Source: Tipula vernalis (lineage: Eukaryota; Arthropoda; Insecta; Diptera; Tipulidae). Taken from it: a stretch of 64,000 nucleotides of DNA. The DNA is taken from contig OY282560.1 in NCBI GenBank assembly GCA_958295665.1, positions 194,062,061 through 194,126,060 on the forward strand. The letters run 5' to 3'. The notes beneath the pieces were generated by a model. The model saw only the letters and a program-made list of their open reading frames with translations. It was not told the origin of the DNA and did not search any database. The position numbers were made by a program, and so were the translations under genes. Positions 11,626 to 22,590 of the stretch are shown in pieces; the first letter of the stretch is position 1; every line of letters begins with the position of its first letter.

Positions 11626-11935
11626 ATTACTGATTTGGCTCATTTTATTGGTTTTTGTGGTTTTAAGTATATTGCGTAGGGGATCACAATATTGTACACC
11701 CAAATATGTAGGTATTTTCTAGAACCAACGATTCTGAATTTTTGTTTATTCGACATGAGATGTATCTATGAAACCTAATATATCATTGTAGTTTTGCTTA
11801 ACCTGATTGTTTTCTAGCGATGGCTATTGATAAATCACATAAATGCAATCGATCTCGACATAAAAATTTAGGATCTAAGTTTATTCAAATTACCCTAACT
11901 GGCTAAAATTCTTATTAGATTTATCTCTAATATTG
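11626..11935. other. Non-coding stretch
   Basis: Nothing recognisable. AT-rich sequence lies between the reverse minisatellite field and a Jockey-like relic. Confidence 0.35.
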
Positions 11936-11936
11936 G

Positions 11937-12320
11937 CTACGGTTTAAGTTTTTTGAATGCTTGCAGACCTTGCGGTAAAAAAATTGTATTACATGAGGTG
12001 TTATTTGGCATATTTTTTAGTGGGTTTAAACCGGGATAGTTATTAGGATTTACATATTGCCAATTTTGCGATACTATTTTAGGTGGATCTAAATTTCTTG
12101 AATTTTCATAATGTAAATTTTTGTTCATTCTACAGTCTCTTGAATTGACAAAGTGCAGGCCTTTGCAGTTAGCGCTTGGCGGTCTGTCATTTAACTATCA
12201 ATATTCAACTGATAACCGATGTCATATTTCATGTTTTTATGGCAATGGAGAGTTCCTTATCTAAACATATGGCATCGATGACATTGAAAAGGAAGGTGTA
12301 CCTCATCGATTGGTTAGAAG
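11937..12320 (-). pseudogene. Jockey-like ORF1 (gag, zinc knuckle) relic
   Basis: Read on the minus strand, 12310-12130 gives LPFQCHRCHMFR, a stop, then GTLHCHKNMKYD. This resembles the first CCHC knuckle and linker of Jockey-clade ORF1 proteins (PVQCYRC...C). It runs in a nearby frame into a 63-aa stretch (12128-11937) rich in Asn and Pro. Several stops are present. Function in the intact family is RNA binding. The assignment rests on one cysteine-rich motif and is tentative. Confidence 0.4.
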
Positions 12321-12377
12321 TTTTGCAATGTTAAAAGATACAAAAAATATCAGTCAAATATTTTTTTTTAGTGCTAA

Positions 12378-12530
12378 CTGTTCGAGATCATCTCATCACA
12401 ATTAAATAAAACAAAATTCACAAAAAACTTTATTATTAACCTACAACTAAAATAATTAATTCTGTTATATTAAATAGTTATCTATTGTAAATTCATTTTT
12501 GTATCACCAACAATAAACGAATTTTATTCA
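12378..12530 (+). repeat. 5' LTR-like repeat of the BEL/Pao element
   Basis: The segment from CACAATTAAATAAAACAAAA (12397) to about 12512 recurs at about 15757-15867, with ATAATTAATTCTGTTATATT and CTATTGTAAATTCATTTTTG in both. TGTTCGAGATC at 12379 is a possible LTR start. The outer limits of both copies are unclear, and the copies differ by small indels. Confidence 0.65.
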
Positions 12531-12922
12531 CAAGGAGAATTCAACTATAGCTTGGAAACAATTGGCATTGGCAACCGGAGGTTATTACGAGGATTACATA
12601 CCGTAGTACTTGGAATATAACAGAGAAAACTGTAATTGGAAAATTTATATACCTATTTAGAAATTAGTAACTGGGTCCATAGTTGATTAATTGCAATTAG
12701 TAAAAATTATCCGTGTTTCGTGCAGTTATCACATTAACACAGTTCAATTTCCCTTTTCTCAAATTTCCACAAGTTTCGATACTCAAGAAAGAACCGTAAG
12801 AAACCCAACGGTGTCCAAGCAATCATGTGCTGATCTTCGAGAATACACAGAATGTAAATACCACCAATCAATTAGTACAACAGTGTCAATATTAATTAAT
12901 AAAGTGAATTACTTAGTGAACG

Positions 12923-15735
12923 ATGCCACAAATTGATGCTTTTACGAAACGCCGCTTCAATATCTAGGGATCATTGACGAAAATTTCTAATTATATAAAT
13001 GTTCACCGACAAATAGAAGCGTCACAACTTGATATTGAACATTTAAAGGTACGATCTCGACGTATAGAAACATTACTCACTGAGTTTCAAGAAACTGGGC
13101 AGGCTATTAGTTCACTGACGCCGGACGATGAAAGTCAATTAGGTAAATTCGAGGAGAAGTACTACACGGCAGTCGCTGAGTTAAACAAATTAATACGAAA
13201 ACCAAACCTGGCATTCGGAAATGTATCTGTGGATTTGAACGATACTCAAGGCGAACACGTGCGTACCGCAAACATCAAAGTGAAGCTCCTAAGGATCAAT
13301 ATTCCTTTATTTTACGGCAGTTATACCGAATGGTAATCATTCCATGATTTATTTTCCTCTACCATCCACGAAAACCCCAACCTCCATCCAGCACAAAAAT
13401 TGCAATATTTACGGAATTATTTGAGAGACGAAGCAGCAAATTTGCTAAAGCACCGGCCTATTTCCGATGCCAACTATAATGAAACGTTAAATAAGTTGAA
13501 AATTCGATATGACAGAAAGCGGTATACAATCCAATCATTTATTAAAAGTTTTGTTGAGATGCCATTCATAAATAATAACCCAACATCGCAACAAATCCGG
13601 AGGTTAATGGTTAACGCAGGCGAAGTTATAAGGAGATCAAAGGCTATCGGTCCCGAAGCTGAGGCTCGGGACCCTTGGTTAGTAACTTAACTTATTCAAA
13701 AATTAAATGAAGACACCAAAGACAGATTCGGGTTCCTAATGAAGCGAGCAGATGCCTTAGATTCTTTGAAAAGCTATCCCCGAAAATCAGTTTCTCAAGT
13801 GAGAGCAGCTCCTAAAACGTTGACCAATACTGTTGCGTCATGTGCAGTCTGTCGAAATGATTACCACCCTTTATTCAAGTGCCCTAAATTTAACGAATGG
13901 ACAGTGGATCAAAGAAGAGAATTCATGAAGACTGATAACCGTTGCTTCAACTGTTTTAGCAAATCTCACACAGTTTACTATTGCCGATTCAAAGGAAAAT
14001 GTCACATGTGCAAAAGAAGCCATAATTCGTTGCTGCACCCCATCTCCAACGGCAATTGTTCATCCAGTGAAGCTCCAGACAGCAGCAGCAGCCCAAAAAA
14101 ACCTATGACCTTACTAACGAGGGCTCCTACGACAGCAACGGACTTTCACCCACATTACTCATCCTGCATGCATTCCAGTCACCATCCAGTCAAGTTACCC
14201 ACCGCAACAGTAAGAGTACAAGATATAGGTGGCCAGCATCAACTGTGTCGAGTTCTACTAGATTCATGTTCTCAAACTTCCTTAATTACGGAATCATTTG
14301 TCCAAAAATTTGGATTGGAATGAAAACATGGGAACATTTGTATCCAAGGACTTTCAAACCAAAATCTTTTAACCACTAGAGGCTTAGTCGACATATCGGT
14401 ATCACCCCATTTTACATCCAATTTCAAATCTGATATTTCAGCGTATGTGGTCCCATTCATTACGGTGATTAAACCAATTGAACGAGAAAAGTTAACAAAT
14501 TATCATTCTATTTCGACGTTGTCGTTAGCTGATAAAGGTCTCAAATTTGCCTCAAAAATCGACTTATTGATTGGAGCTGATACGTTTTTCCAAATTCTTA
14601 AACCACAGCAACTGAAGGACTCCGAGGGCAAAATATATGCTCAAAATACACATTTTGGATGGATATTGACTGGAAATCTGATTTCTATACAAGATTCTGG
14701 TCAATGCAATATGATTGTAACCAACACTGATTTGGATAGAAACCTGAAAAGATTCTGGGAGTGTTAAGAAGTATTTAGCAACGCTCCACCATTACCGGAA
14801 GACCAGATTTGTGAGGAAACATTTGAAACCACCACTTTCAAATTACCAGACAATCATTTGATGGTAAAGCTGCCATTCAAAACCGAACGAAAACCATTGA
14901 AGGATTCATTATGCATGGCACTTAAGCGACTATATGCAATGGAGAAAAAGTTTACAAAAAGTCCCGAATTGCATAAGCATTACGTTGAATTTATGGAGGA
15001 TTATAGCAAACTCGGACACATGGTAGAAGTTGAGCCACCAAAACAACCTACTGACTACTTATATTTGTCACACCATGCCGTTTGGAGGGAGATATCAACC
15101 ACGACCAGATTACGCGTAGTCATTGTATGCGTCCGCCAAAATTATATCAGGTTACTCAGGTATTGCAAAATCTTATAGGCGATATCCTATTACGTTTTCG
15201 AGTCCATAAAATAGTAATCACAGCGGATGCCGAGAAGATATTTCGCCAAATATGGATTCACCCTGAAGATCGTCGTTATCAACGAATCGTTTGGCGTACA
15301 AAACCTGATGACGATATAGATCACTTTGAGTTGAAGACGCTAACGTACGGAATGTCTGCCGCACCATATTTGGCAACCATAGTGATCAAACAAATAGCTA
15401 AAGACAACGCTAATTTATACCCAGAGTATAATAGATTGTCACACTGGAACGCTATCCAAAGGATGACTCAACTCTTTTGGAAACGACGGGATATGGAGTA
15501 CCTTACATCAATGCAAAATCGCACCAAATGGCACACGACAAAAGACAATTTGTAGTTAGATGACATTGTTCTCGTCAAAGAAGAAAATCCATTACTCGAT
15601 CAATGGAAAATGGGTAAAGTTGCACAAGTGTTCCCTATGGAAACGATGAACGAGGTCGTGTTGTTGACATAATTACCAGTCAAGGAAAAATTCGTAGGCC
15701 AATCACCAAGCTTTGTCGATTACCTTTACGTTGAA
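12923..15735 (+). mobile_element. BEL/Pao LTR retrotransposon relic, internally deleted
   Basis: Gag starts at ATG 12923 but has an in-frame TAG at 12965. A DUF1759-type gag region follows at 12974-13690, with a stop after SYTEW at 13334. A cysteine cluster lies at 13835-14035 (CAVCRND, CFNCFSKSH, CHMCKRSH). An aspartic protease core follows at about 14190-14320, where the usual DSGS reads DSCS. Peptidase/RT-proximal sequence lies at 14447-15178, and an RT part at 15113-15410 includes LTYGMSAAPYLA. The sequence then jumps directly to the C-terminal DUF5641-like domain (about 15430-15735, DDIVLVKEE and GKIRRPITKLCRLP). The RT active-site box, RNase H and integrase are therefore deleted. Frameshifts and stops occur throughout. 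The copy is dead. Confidence 0.9.
13739..14323 (+). pseudogene. BEL/Pao gag-protease segment
   Basis: This open segment holds the gag zinc-knuckle region and the retropepsin-like protease start. Cysteines fall in CAVC...CPKF, CFNC...H and CHMCKRSH groupings typical of Pao elements. The protease core reads LLDSCSQTSLIT, so the Gly after the catalytic Asp-Ser is replaced by Cys. It ends at a stop after KFGLE, where the family protein continues. It is part of the larger relic and is listed separately for its intact domain content. Confidence 0.75.
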
Positions 15736-15744
15736 ATCTGGCGA

Positions 15745-15870
15745 TATTCAAGGCACACAATTAAATAAAACAAAATTCACTAAAAACTTTATAACTACAA
15801 TTAAAATAATTAATTCTGTTATATTAAATACTTATCTATTGTAAATTCATTTTTGTGTCACCAACAAACT
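15745..15870 (+). repeat. 3' LTR-like repeat of the BEL/Pao element
   Basis: It matches 12397-12512 from CACAATTAAATAAAAC through CATTTTTGTGTCACCAACAA, with two short deletions and a few substitutions. Similarity stops just after the CACCAACAA landmark. Confidence 0.65.
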
Positions 15871-16490
15871 TGTTATTAATTACTGTCAAATTAGTTAACA
15901 TTATTATTTATTGTAAACAATTATAATTAGCATAAATTCAGGATAATCGATTTATACCATTTATATTTTGTATTACACTAACTAAACATAAAATATATGT
16001 ATTAATATACATTTCCACCCTCTACAGAATAAGGGATGCAACCCTTGTTTTACGAAATGATTTTGAATGGTATCCGAAAATATAAAGGGCTGAAACATCA
16101 TAAGGATGTCGGAACTTCGGTCTTGATTAATTCAACTTACAAATCAGTCCCGAAATAAGCCTCTTAAGTCAATCTTCAGCTTAAACTTCAACTTCATTTT
16201 CAACTCAACCTCTATCTCAATCGCAACATAATCCTGAACGCATTAACCTAACTCTAAATCAACTCTTAAATAATTCCCCAATCGAACAACTCACACCCCA
16301 ATGTAAGTTAACTAAATCCTAATTCTACGTCAATTCAGCTTAGCCTATCCCAAATCTATACCCTCTGCTCAACTCTAAGCTTATTTTCCAACCCAATCCC
16401 AAAATCCCAAGCCAATCTAACCTCCTACTAAACCCTAAACTCGAGCTCAAATTAATCCGTAACCGAATTTATCTTTCAAATCCAACTCAA
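15871..16490. repeat. Pyrimidine-skewed low-complexity stretch
   Basis: From about 16140 to 16490 the plus strand is poor in G and made of degenerate AACTCAACCTC/TCAACTCTAA units. The same composition returns at 17900-18060. Bases 15871-16130 are plain AT-rich sequence. No gene is seen. Confidence 0.6.
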
Positions 16491-16845
16491 ACCCTGCTCA
16501 CCATCATACCGGCATACATACCTTCGTACCATCATAACCCTAAACAATCATTCCATCATACCATCATGACACTATATCATTAAACAATCATAAAATCGCA
16601 CCATAGTACCATAGTGACGTCGAATAATCCCAACATTAAACCATGATATTTTACCATCAATCCACCATACCTTCACATCATCATTCTATCATATCATCAT
16701 AAAGTCGTCCACCGTAACATCATACAATCATAACAAATTACCATTCTACCATCGTACCATTATACCATCCCTATCATTATCTAAAACTTATTTTAAAATC
16801 GCATTACTATTGCACATGTAAAATTCTATTAAAATCCGTTAAAAA
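16491..16845 (+). repeat. Degenerate ACCATCAT microsatellite
   Basis: Irregular repetition of ACCATCAT, ATCATACC and CATCGTACC over about 350 bp. It grades into the dispersed direct repeat that follows and resembles the shorter run at 10300-10400. Confidence 0.7.
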
Positions 16846-17305
16846 CATACCATCGTACCATCATACCATCGTATATTCATATTATCATATGATCATACAA
16901 TCATACCGTCTTACTAACATATCATCATATCATTACACAAGGTTTTACACTTCAAATTGATCATTTTACACTTCAAACTGAACCTTTTACATTTCAAATT
17001 AAACCCTTAACAAATTGTAAGAATGGCCAATTAGGATGGAGCTTGGCTATTCCTTAACCGATTATCATAAAAATTTGACATATGCGTTCGAAATGGGATT
17101 CTAGAATGGATTTTGGATAAAGTTCTGTAATATGGTCAGTAATTATGATGAATTTTGAAGTTTCCAACGAATAGAAGGAAATGTAACCCAAAAATTATTT
17201 TTAGATGAGGTTATGAGAAATACGTCAATATGGTTTATATAATGTTGTCTATTTGGTTGTCTTTGAATCATGAAGCTGTTGAGATTTCTTTAAGACAGCC
17301 TGAAC
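16846..17305 (+). repeat. Dispersed direct repeat, copy 2
   Basis: It aligns with 10286-10800 in the same orientation. Shared landmarks are TTTTACACTTCAAATTGATC, TTAGGATGGAGCTTGGCTAT, AAATACGTCAATATGG and the final GATTTCTTTAAGAC-like segment. It differs by substitutions and one deletion. Confidence 0.82.
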
Positions 17306-17480
17306 GCACTATTTTAATTGCTAAACGATCAAGATTATCTCAGTAATAATATTCATGTTCCATTAGAAACCTTTCTTCCCAATCTTTTGCTTTAAAATTT
17401 GGGTTCTACGGTAAGTGTGACCTTGTTTAGAAAAATATACTGTGTAGCGGACACGTGCCTCAGTATTAAAACTAATAACA
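17306..17480. other. Spacer without recognised features
   Basis: Nothing recognisable is seen between the direct repeat and the next reverse minisatellite field. Confidence 0.35.
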
Positions 17481-17895
17481 GTAGTGCAGAGTTTCGGAAT
17501 TAGAAATAATTATTTAAGTCCTCATTCCCAATCTCGTATTTCATTATAATCAGTTTAAGAAAAGCAAAGTTCCGTCCTATTTGGCCATTTTCCAGAACTT
17601 TTTCTATAACTTATTTTAAAATCCCATTATCATCGCACACGTATAATTGCTTACTATTAAAATCCGTTAAAAAATAGACAAGATCTATCCTAACTGGCCA
17701 TATTCGAGACCTATCAAACTTCATCATATTCGGTTGACAAATAGCCAAGTTCTATCCTACTTAGCCATATTCCAGAATTTTTTTAAAAATTCATTTTAGA
17801 ATCCCATTTACAAAGCACATATCAAATTTCATCAAAATTGCTTGAGAAATAGGGAAGTTCCATCGTAATTGTCCATATTCCAGAACTTCAACTCC
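17481..17895 (-). repeat. Degenerate minisatellite, reverse orientation, second field
   Basis: Three to four copies of the GGCCATATTCCAGAACTT...AATCCCATTNNCA...AAATAGCCAAGTTCTATCC motif occur in the same orientation as 11095-11625. Together with the upstream direct repeat this reproduces the order seen around 10.3-11.6 kb. Confidence 0.68.
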
Positions 17896-18435
17896 AAACG
17901 CAAACTCTCTTTAGTTCAATCTTTAAACCAGCATACTTAAAACATTGTCCTCACTATTTGTTAATCCAACCCCAACTCAACTCCAACTCAACTTCTACTC
18001 AACCCGCTAATTGACCTCTAACTTAACCTTCAGCTCAAGCCCAAACTCAATGATACATAAGAAATTGGAAATCATTTCTATAGCCACGTGTTTTGTTAAA
18101 TTCGTTTGGCAGTTGGCAGGTACCCGACCCCTTGACGTAAAGATTTTTAACGCTTTTGAAATCTCCGCCTTGAACATAGAAACAGATTGACGAAAAAAAT
18201 TCAAAATCGGACATCCAGATATCCAGACGTTCAGACAGACAGACGGACATTTTATTTTTTATTTTTGAAACTCAGTGACATTCAAAACGTCGAGAAAAGT
18301 GGTTTGGACCCATCTAATTTTTAGTCATTTTTGAAAGGACTTCAGTACTTTGGTCTTTCTGCACCGAAGTAATATTTATAAAAAGGTTAGATGGTCGAAC
18401 ATTGGAGTTAGTTTTCACACCTTGTATTTGCGAGT
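17896..18435. repeat. CT-rich run followed by a probable dispersed repeat
   Basis: Bases 17900-18060 are a G-poor AACTCAACTTC run. Bases 18220-18245 hold a CAGACAGACGGAC stutter, a motif common in decayed insect dispersed repeats. The sequence up to 18420 has no second copy in this window, so its class cannot be named. The two short overlapping minus-strand open frames at 18007-18250 look incidental. Confidence 0.4.
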
Positions 18436-19561
18436 TGGCACTAAGAAAAAGTACGTGATTCATATTTTTTTGTGTTCTTTAACATCGCAAAACTGCAAAA
18501 TAATCGATGAAGTACACCTATGATACGATGGTTGAAGCAAGCAAAAGTGAGGAACAGTACAAGTTTTTTCCCAAAGAATTGTTTGAGTGGCTCGTCGAAC
18601 TTTAAGGTACAAATTTCAAAATACGTTTTATTACTTTCAATACCTGCTCTCTTGTTCTTCAGACACCAAAATATCCAAGATGGTTCCTCGTTACAACGAG
18701 TTAACCATCCAAAGTAATCGCCGGTCAGTATAAATTCAACAATTTTAGCGATTTGTTCAAAATAAACTATCCAGCATTGAACCCATTTACTCATAAAATC
18801 TAGTTTTATCTGTTTTTCGATTTTAAAATTGTTGGGATAAGGATTATGTTACTAGGTACGAGTTGAATTGTTCTGATCTACTTTAAAATGTAAATATAAC
18901 ACTGGAATGGTAAACAATGTTACTTCAGGTTTACCTTTACCAGAATTTTGGCCTTTCACGGGCCTTTGTACGTTTTACTGCATTATGTAAAAGAGCGAAT
19001 TATCTCTCCCTCCATAGAATGTGTCTAAATTTACATTTTTCAAGCGAATTCATAAACCTAAGATCTTTTTATTTAATTTAAGACACCCTTGAGCTAGTAT
19101 TATACAAGCTATACCTACACATTTAAATACTAATTATTACCGTTAATAATATTTTCCAATTTTCTTGCGTCATTTGAATTAATTAAAATTTGCAAAAACA
19201 AAAATCTCATCCAAATTCATCCTTTAAAGGCAATTAATTGTTTTCAAAAATATACATTTCCACTTTTATTATTATTATGGATTTTATGGAAAGTTAAAAA
19301 TATAAAATTAATTAATTAAAATAAACAACACATTTTAATTAATTAATTATTATTTTCTTTTTTTATGAAAAGTATAATCCTTGAGATCCAAGAAATAAAA
19401 ATTTGATGTGTTGCGGTTTAAATTTCTTACTTAAAGGATTAAAAAGGATTTTTTAATTGATTTACTTTTTTTGTGCTGCTAAGGTCTACAATAAATTTAC
19501 TTTTACATAAAAAAGGATTGAATTTGGTTTGAGTTTAGTAGAATTTTTAATATAACCAATA
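18436..19561. other. Non-coding stretch, probably Rim intron
   Basis: It contains a 117-codon minus-strand open frame (18794-18441) with no recognised domain. A plus-strand frame at 18510-18602 is followed by a plausible short intron (18606-18662, GT...AG), but a stop lies before the donor. Neither is supported as a gene. The rest is AT-rich with TTAATTAATTA runs at 19310-19350. Confidence 0.35.
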
Positions 19562-19621
19562 ATTATACAGGACTAAACAGAAAGAAGATTATGAAAATAT
19601 TAAAAAAATTGTTGTACTTAC

Positions 19622-19851
19622 TCCTGTGCGCTTTGTCGCCTGGATCCTTCTTAAGAACTATTCTACGTTTCGATGCACATATTGTACCCGAGTCAACATC
19701 ATGAATCACAATTTTTATTGCTTCACCATCCATTGATGTCTGACGTCGGGGTGCTTCTAAGTCTTCTAATGCTGGTTGTTGATATGCCGGTGGTGGAGGT
19801 AGTTGATTGATTGGTAACGCACCACGATCACGTAACGCTGCTATATCGGGC
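19622..19851 (-). CDS. Rim: Rim, exon leading into the PDZ domain
   Basis: A 230-nt internal exon read on the minus strand. The acceptor TATGTATAG ends at 19852 and the donor is GTAAGT starting at 19621. It completes a split Leu codon and gives PDIAALRDRGALPINQ, a Pro/Gln/Ala-rich linker, and then IKIVIHDVDSGTICASKRRIVLKKDPGDKAHR. In insect Rim, a RRIVL-x-x-DP-x-DKAHR-like segment lies directly before the GFGM start of the PDZ domain. The exon ends in phase 1, so the PDZ proper must be encoded by the next exon, which I did not find between here and position 1. Rim tethers vesicles and calcium channels at presynaptic active zones by binding Rab3, Munc13 and channel tails. Confidence 0.85.
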
Positions 19852-19917
19852 CTATACATAATAAATTCATAATTATTAAATTTAGCATGAATAATATGTA
19901 GCAATTTAAATTCGTAC

Positions 19918-20145
19918 AATTGTGACCCCCTCCGCCTCATTCGACGATCATCTTCAACCGTTAAAACAGGACTACTTATATTATCTGGGCTTGGTGAATT
20001 ATCACGATTACTTGAATCTTCGGGTGGAGGCACACGAAACGATGGTCGCCTCGAACCAGGTCGAACCGGTTCTGTTTCTGATTTTGCAAGATTTGCTTGT
20101 GCAGCCGCCAGGACACCCGGTGCAAATACATCGTACGCTGACGCA
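19918..20145 (-). CDS. Rim: Rim, linker exon
   Basis: A 228-nt exon on the minus strand, between an acceptor ending TTTCTAG at 20146 and a donor GTACGA at 19917. It encodes ASAYDVFAPGVLAAAQANLA, a Pro-rich part (RPSFRVPPPEDSSNRD), SPSPDNISSPVLTVEDDRR and an Arg-rich end RRMRRRGSQ. The frame joins both neighbouring exons without a stop (RR|ASAYD and SQL|PDIAA), and the 66-bp intron 19852-19917 has consensus ends. It has no domain of its own and belongs to the low-complexity linker between the zinc finger and PDZ of Rim. Confidence 0.88.
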
Positions 20146-20218
20146 CTAGAAACATCAAAATTAGAGCATTATTATTTTAATACAAAAACAAAAAATACTT
20201 ATATAGTATTTTAAATAC

Positions 20219-20712
20219 CGTCTTGGCATTGGAGCTGGAACGCCTAATCCTAAATCACTGGCTGCTTGGCCACCACCTGAACCACTTTTAATTTCCTCAT
20301 CATAGCTGTGCTGTCGTGATACACGTATGGATTGTCGCCTCGAACGTGGTTGCGCGTCAAGTCCAAGTTCGTTTTTTCTCGGTGGGCTATTTGAACGACT
20401 AGGAGCTACACTACGATTACCACGACGCCAATCTAAATCACCGGGTGTTTTATTACCTTTTAATTTTTCTAATTCCTTTAGAGATGCTGGTGATACATCG
20501 GAATGCCGCCGCAAATCGGGACTTCGTGGCGGTGCTAATCCACTACCATTACTACTCACACCCAAATTTGTGGTCGAACCAATTTTAACATCTGAATGTC
20601 GTCTTTGCAAAGCTTCTAAAACAGGAACATCTAATAGTGAATCGGTTGAGTCTTGTGGCAAACAAACTCTTGACGCCATTTTCCGTCGACAAACACTACA
20701 CCTCCATGTATT
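20219..20712 (-). CDS. Rim: Rim, exon completing the zinc finger and Ser-rich linker
   Basis: A 494-nt exon on the minus strand, acceptor TTTTTAG before 20712 and donor GTATTT at 20218. It opens with NTWRCSVCRRKMASRVCLPQ, which supplies the last CxxC pair of the Rab-binding-domain zinc finger. It continues with TDSLLDVPVLEALQRRHSDV, a signature of insect Rim. Ser/Arg-rich linker sequence follows (SLKELEKLKG, RSNSPPRKNELG, RRQSIRVSRQHSYDEE, then a Gly-rich run). Phases match both neighbours. Conservation and clean splice sites indicate a functional gene rather than a retrocopy. Confidence 0.92.
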
Positions 20713-20806
20713 CTAAAAATAAGAAATAAATAAAAAAAAAATAAAATAAAAATGTTTACCTCATTAATCCGGATTAATTAATTTTCACGAATTCCGTGAC
20801 ACATAC

Positions 20807-21104
20807 ATCATCTTCGGTATCATCTAATTTACTATAACTAGCACAATCTTCGCACACCCTCTGCTGGCATTCAAAACATGTTTTACTAAAGTCATCCGGT
20901 TTAAATGATTTCAAGCAGACGCGACAAGCGCCCGCACGACTCGGTGGTTTACCCGGCTCTGTTTTTGTTGTATTATTATTTTGTATATTTTGTTGTTGCT
21001 GTTGCAGTGCCAATTGTTGTTGTACTGATTGTAATGTGGCTGTTGTGCTATCTGTTGAATTGTCGTCTATTGGTATTATTGATGGCCTAGGTGACATTTT
21101 GTTT
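20807..21104 (-). CDS. Rim: Rim, exon with the FYVE-type zinc finger core
   Basis: Minus-strand exon with a donor GTATGT at 20806 and an acceptor-like CTTACAG at 21105-21111. From ATG 21097 it encodes 97 codons: MSPRPSIIPID, a Gln/Asn-rich run, then CRVCLKSFKPDDFSKTC and ECQQRVCEDC. Counting from that Met, Cys 58/61, 74/77 and 82/85 plus Cys 102/105 of the next exon form the eight-Cys, two-zinc finger of the Rim Rab-binding domain. A splice acceptor lies just upstream, and the frame stays open to it. The Met may therefore be internal or an alternative start, and the usual N-terminal helix exon would lie at higher coordinates. The frame would read into an in-frame TAA just past the donor if unspliced. 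Confidence 0.88.
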
Positions 21105-21111
21105 ACTGTAA

Positions 21112-21980
21112 GTGAAAAAAATAAAAAAAAATTAAAATATAATTAATTGAATAATGTAACAATGCGTGAACTATAATACTACACTATAAAAAATCATCAT
21201 TTATTCAATGTATCCATTTGGGCTTGAATTAAGTGGATTATACGTAAGAAATTTTTTTCATTCCTATAATAATATAGAGATGTAGTCAAAGAATACAACA
21301 ACAAAATAATATATCGACCGTGGGGTGTAGTATAAGAAGAAAATAGAATTACTTTTATATAACACAAGTGGGAGTTGTAAATTCAATGAGCATTAACTGT
21401 GGAAAAATTAAGACAATAGGTTGGAAATGTGATGTAATAAAAATCAACATTTAAACCGTTATTGTGGTAATATGTTTGTTGAATTTTGTATATAATTTAG
21501 ACGGCAATACATATATTTATGGGCGGATTTGTTTGCGTTATTTTTTTCTGGGTGTACTGGATGTATAATCAAAAAATCGGATTTGTTTGAATCGAATTAA
21601 TAAAACGTATTTTCAAATAACATGAATTATATTTTCAGACTTGTGATAGAGCAAAGGTCATGAAAGCAAATAAAAATAGCTAGCTAGTTCTTATTTTATT
21701 CATCATAATGTAGGCTAATACATAACAAGACAGTTTGTGCGTCCGTGCGTCTGTGTTCGGGTCTCAGCGGCAAAACGGCTATAGTTAGAGAGTTGGAAAT
21801 TAACCTGTTCACAGAGTGGCCCTAAACTATCCTAAAATAACTGTAACAGAGTATCTAAGTGTTGAGATGACAGAGGAGTGTGGCTTGAAAGACACGCGGT
21901 AAATATCTAGAAAAAATAGACGCGATCATTTGTTATTGTTTTCTATTCATTTTATTGTTTACGTTATATCCAAACAAGAG
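21112..21980. other. Non-coding stretch upstream of the Rim zinc-finger exon
   Basis: AT-rich, no coding region recognised. It may be Rim intron or promoter-proximal sequence. CGTCCGTGCGTCTGTG at 21738-21755 is a decayed stutter of the kind seen near 18230. Confidence 0.35.
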
Positions 21981-21984
21981 CGAA

Positions 21985-22590
21985 TACTTTTTCTTATTGA
22001 AGATAATCGAAGAATATCTATTCGTAAATTTGCCAGGTTGCCCAAGTTTCCCGCACAAGTGTATATAAAATTATTCGAAAGTTAAATTACCGTCCACGAA
22101 AATCCAAAACATTCAATAGCTTACAGAAAGCTTACAGCTAAAGTGAATTGTCTTGCTTTTGCGCAAAACTTTTTGAAACACCTAAAGGGAGATTACATCT
22201 TGAGGAATATCTGCTTTAGTGATGTAGCACACTTCTACCTCACGGGTTACGTAAGGAAACCAAATCAAAGATATTGGAGTACGGAAAGCTCCAGGAAACT
22301 CCATGAATCGCCATTACATTTTCAAAAGGTAACTGTTTGATGTACTGTATCGGCTAAAGGCACTGCAATAGTGTTGTATGAGGAAATGTTAACTCAGCAT
22401 GTTATTTGGAACTGCTTGATGAACATTTTGTTGAAGACTGTCCTCGTCAGTTTACTGCAGACGTGATTTTGGATTCCCTGCAAGAGAGATACTATGTTAA
22501 CTCTATTGTAGGAGTTAGTATCAAAAACGTTTACTGCCCTGTCATCCTGTATAAGCCAAAATCCAGTTTTTCTTTAATATAAGCTATGTA
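21985..22590 (+). pseudogene. Mariner-like (Tc1/mariner) transposase relic
   Basis: Plus-strand translation gives EDNRRISIRKFARLPKF (about 21999-22050, the DNA-binding helix region). Then come GDYILRNICFSDVAHFYLTG (22191-22250) and RYWSTESSRKLHESPLHFQK. This follows the mariner catalytic segment with the consensus SDEAHFHLxG...RxW, where the first catalytic Asp lies in FSD. The Trp expected in VTVWC reads as a TGA stop at 22338. Frameshifts follow, and the WPPRSPDLTPxDFFLWG segment is absent. In an active element it would cut and paste at TA dinucleotides. The relic has no visible TIRs. Confidence 0.7.

Noticed and set aside
16140..18060. Telomere-like repeats (CCTAA/AACCTAA) in the pyrimidine-skewed stretches
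   Set aside because: Units are irregular, mostly AACTC/TCAACC, with no tandem insect telomere pentamer run.
18441..18794. 117-codon minus-strand open frame
   Set aside because: No domain, no recognisable family, unusual Trp/Cys content, and AT-rich intronic context.
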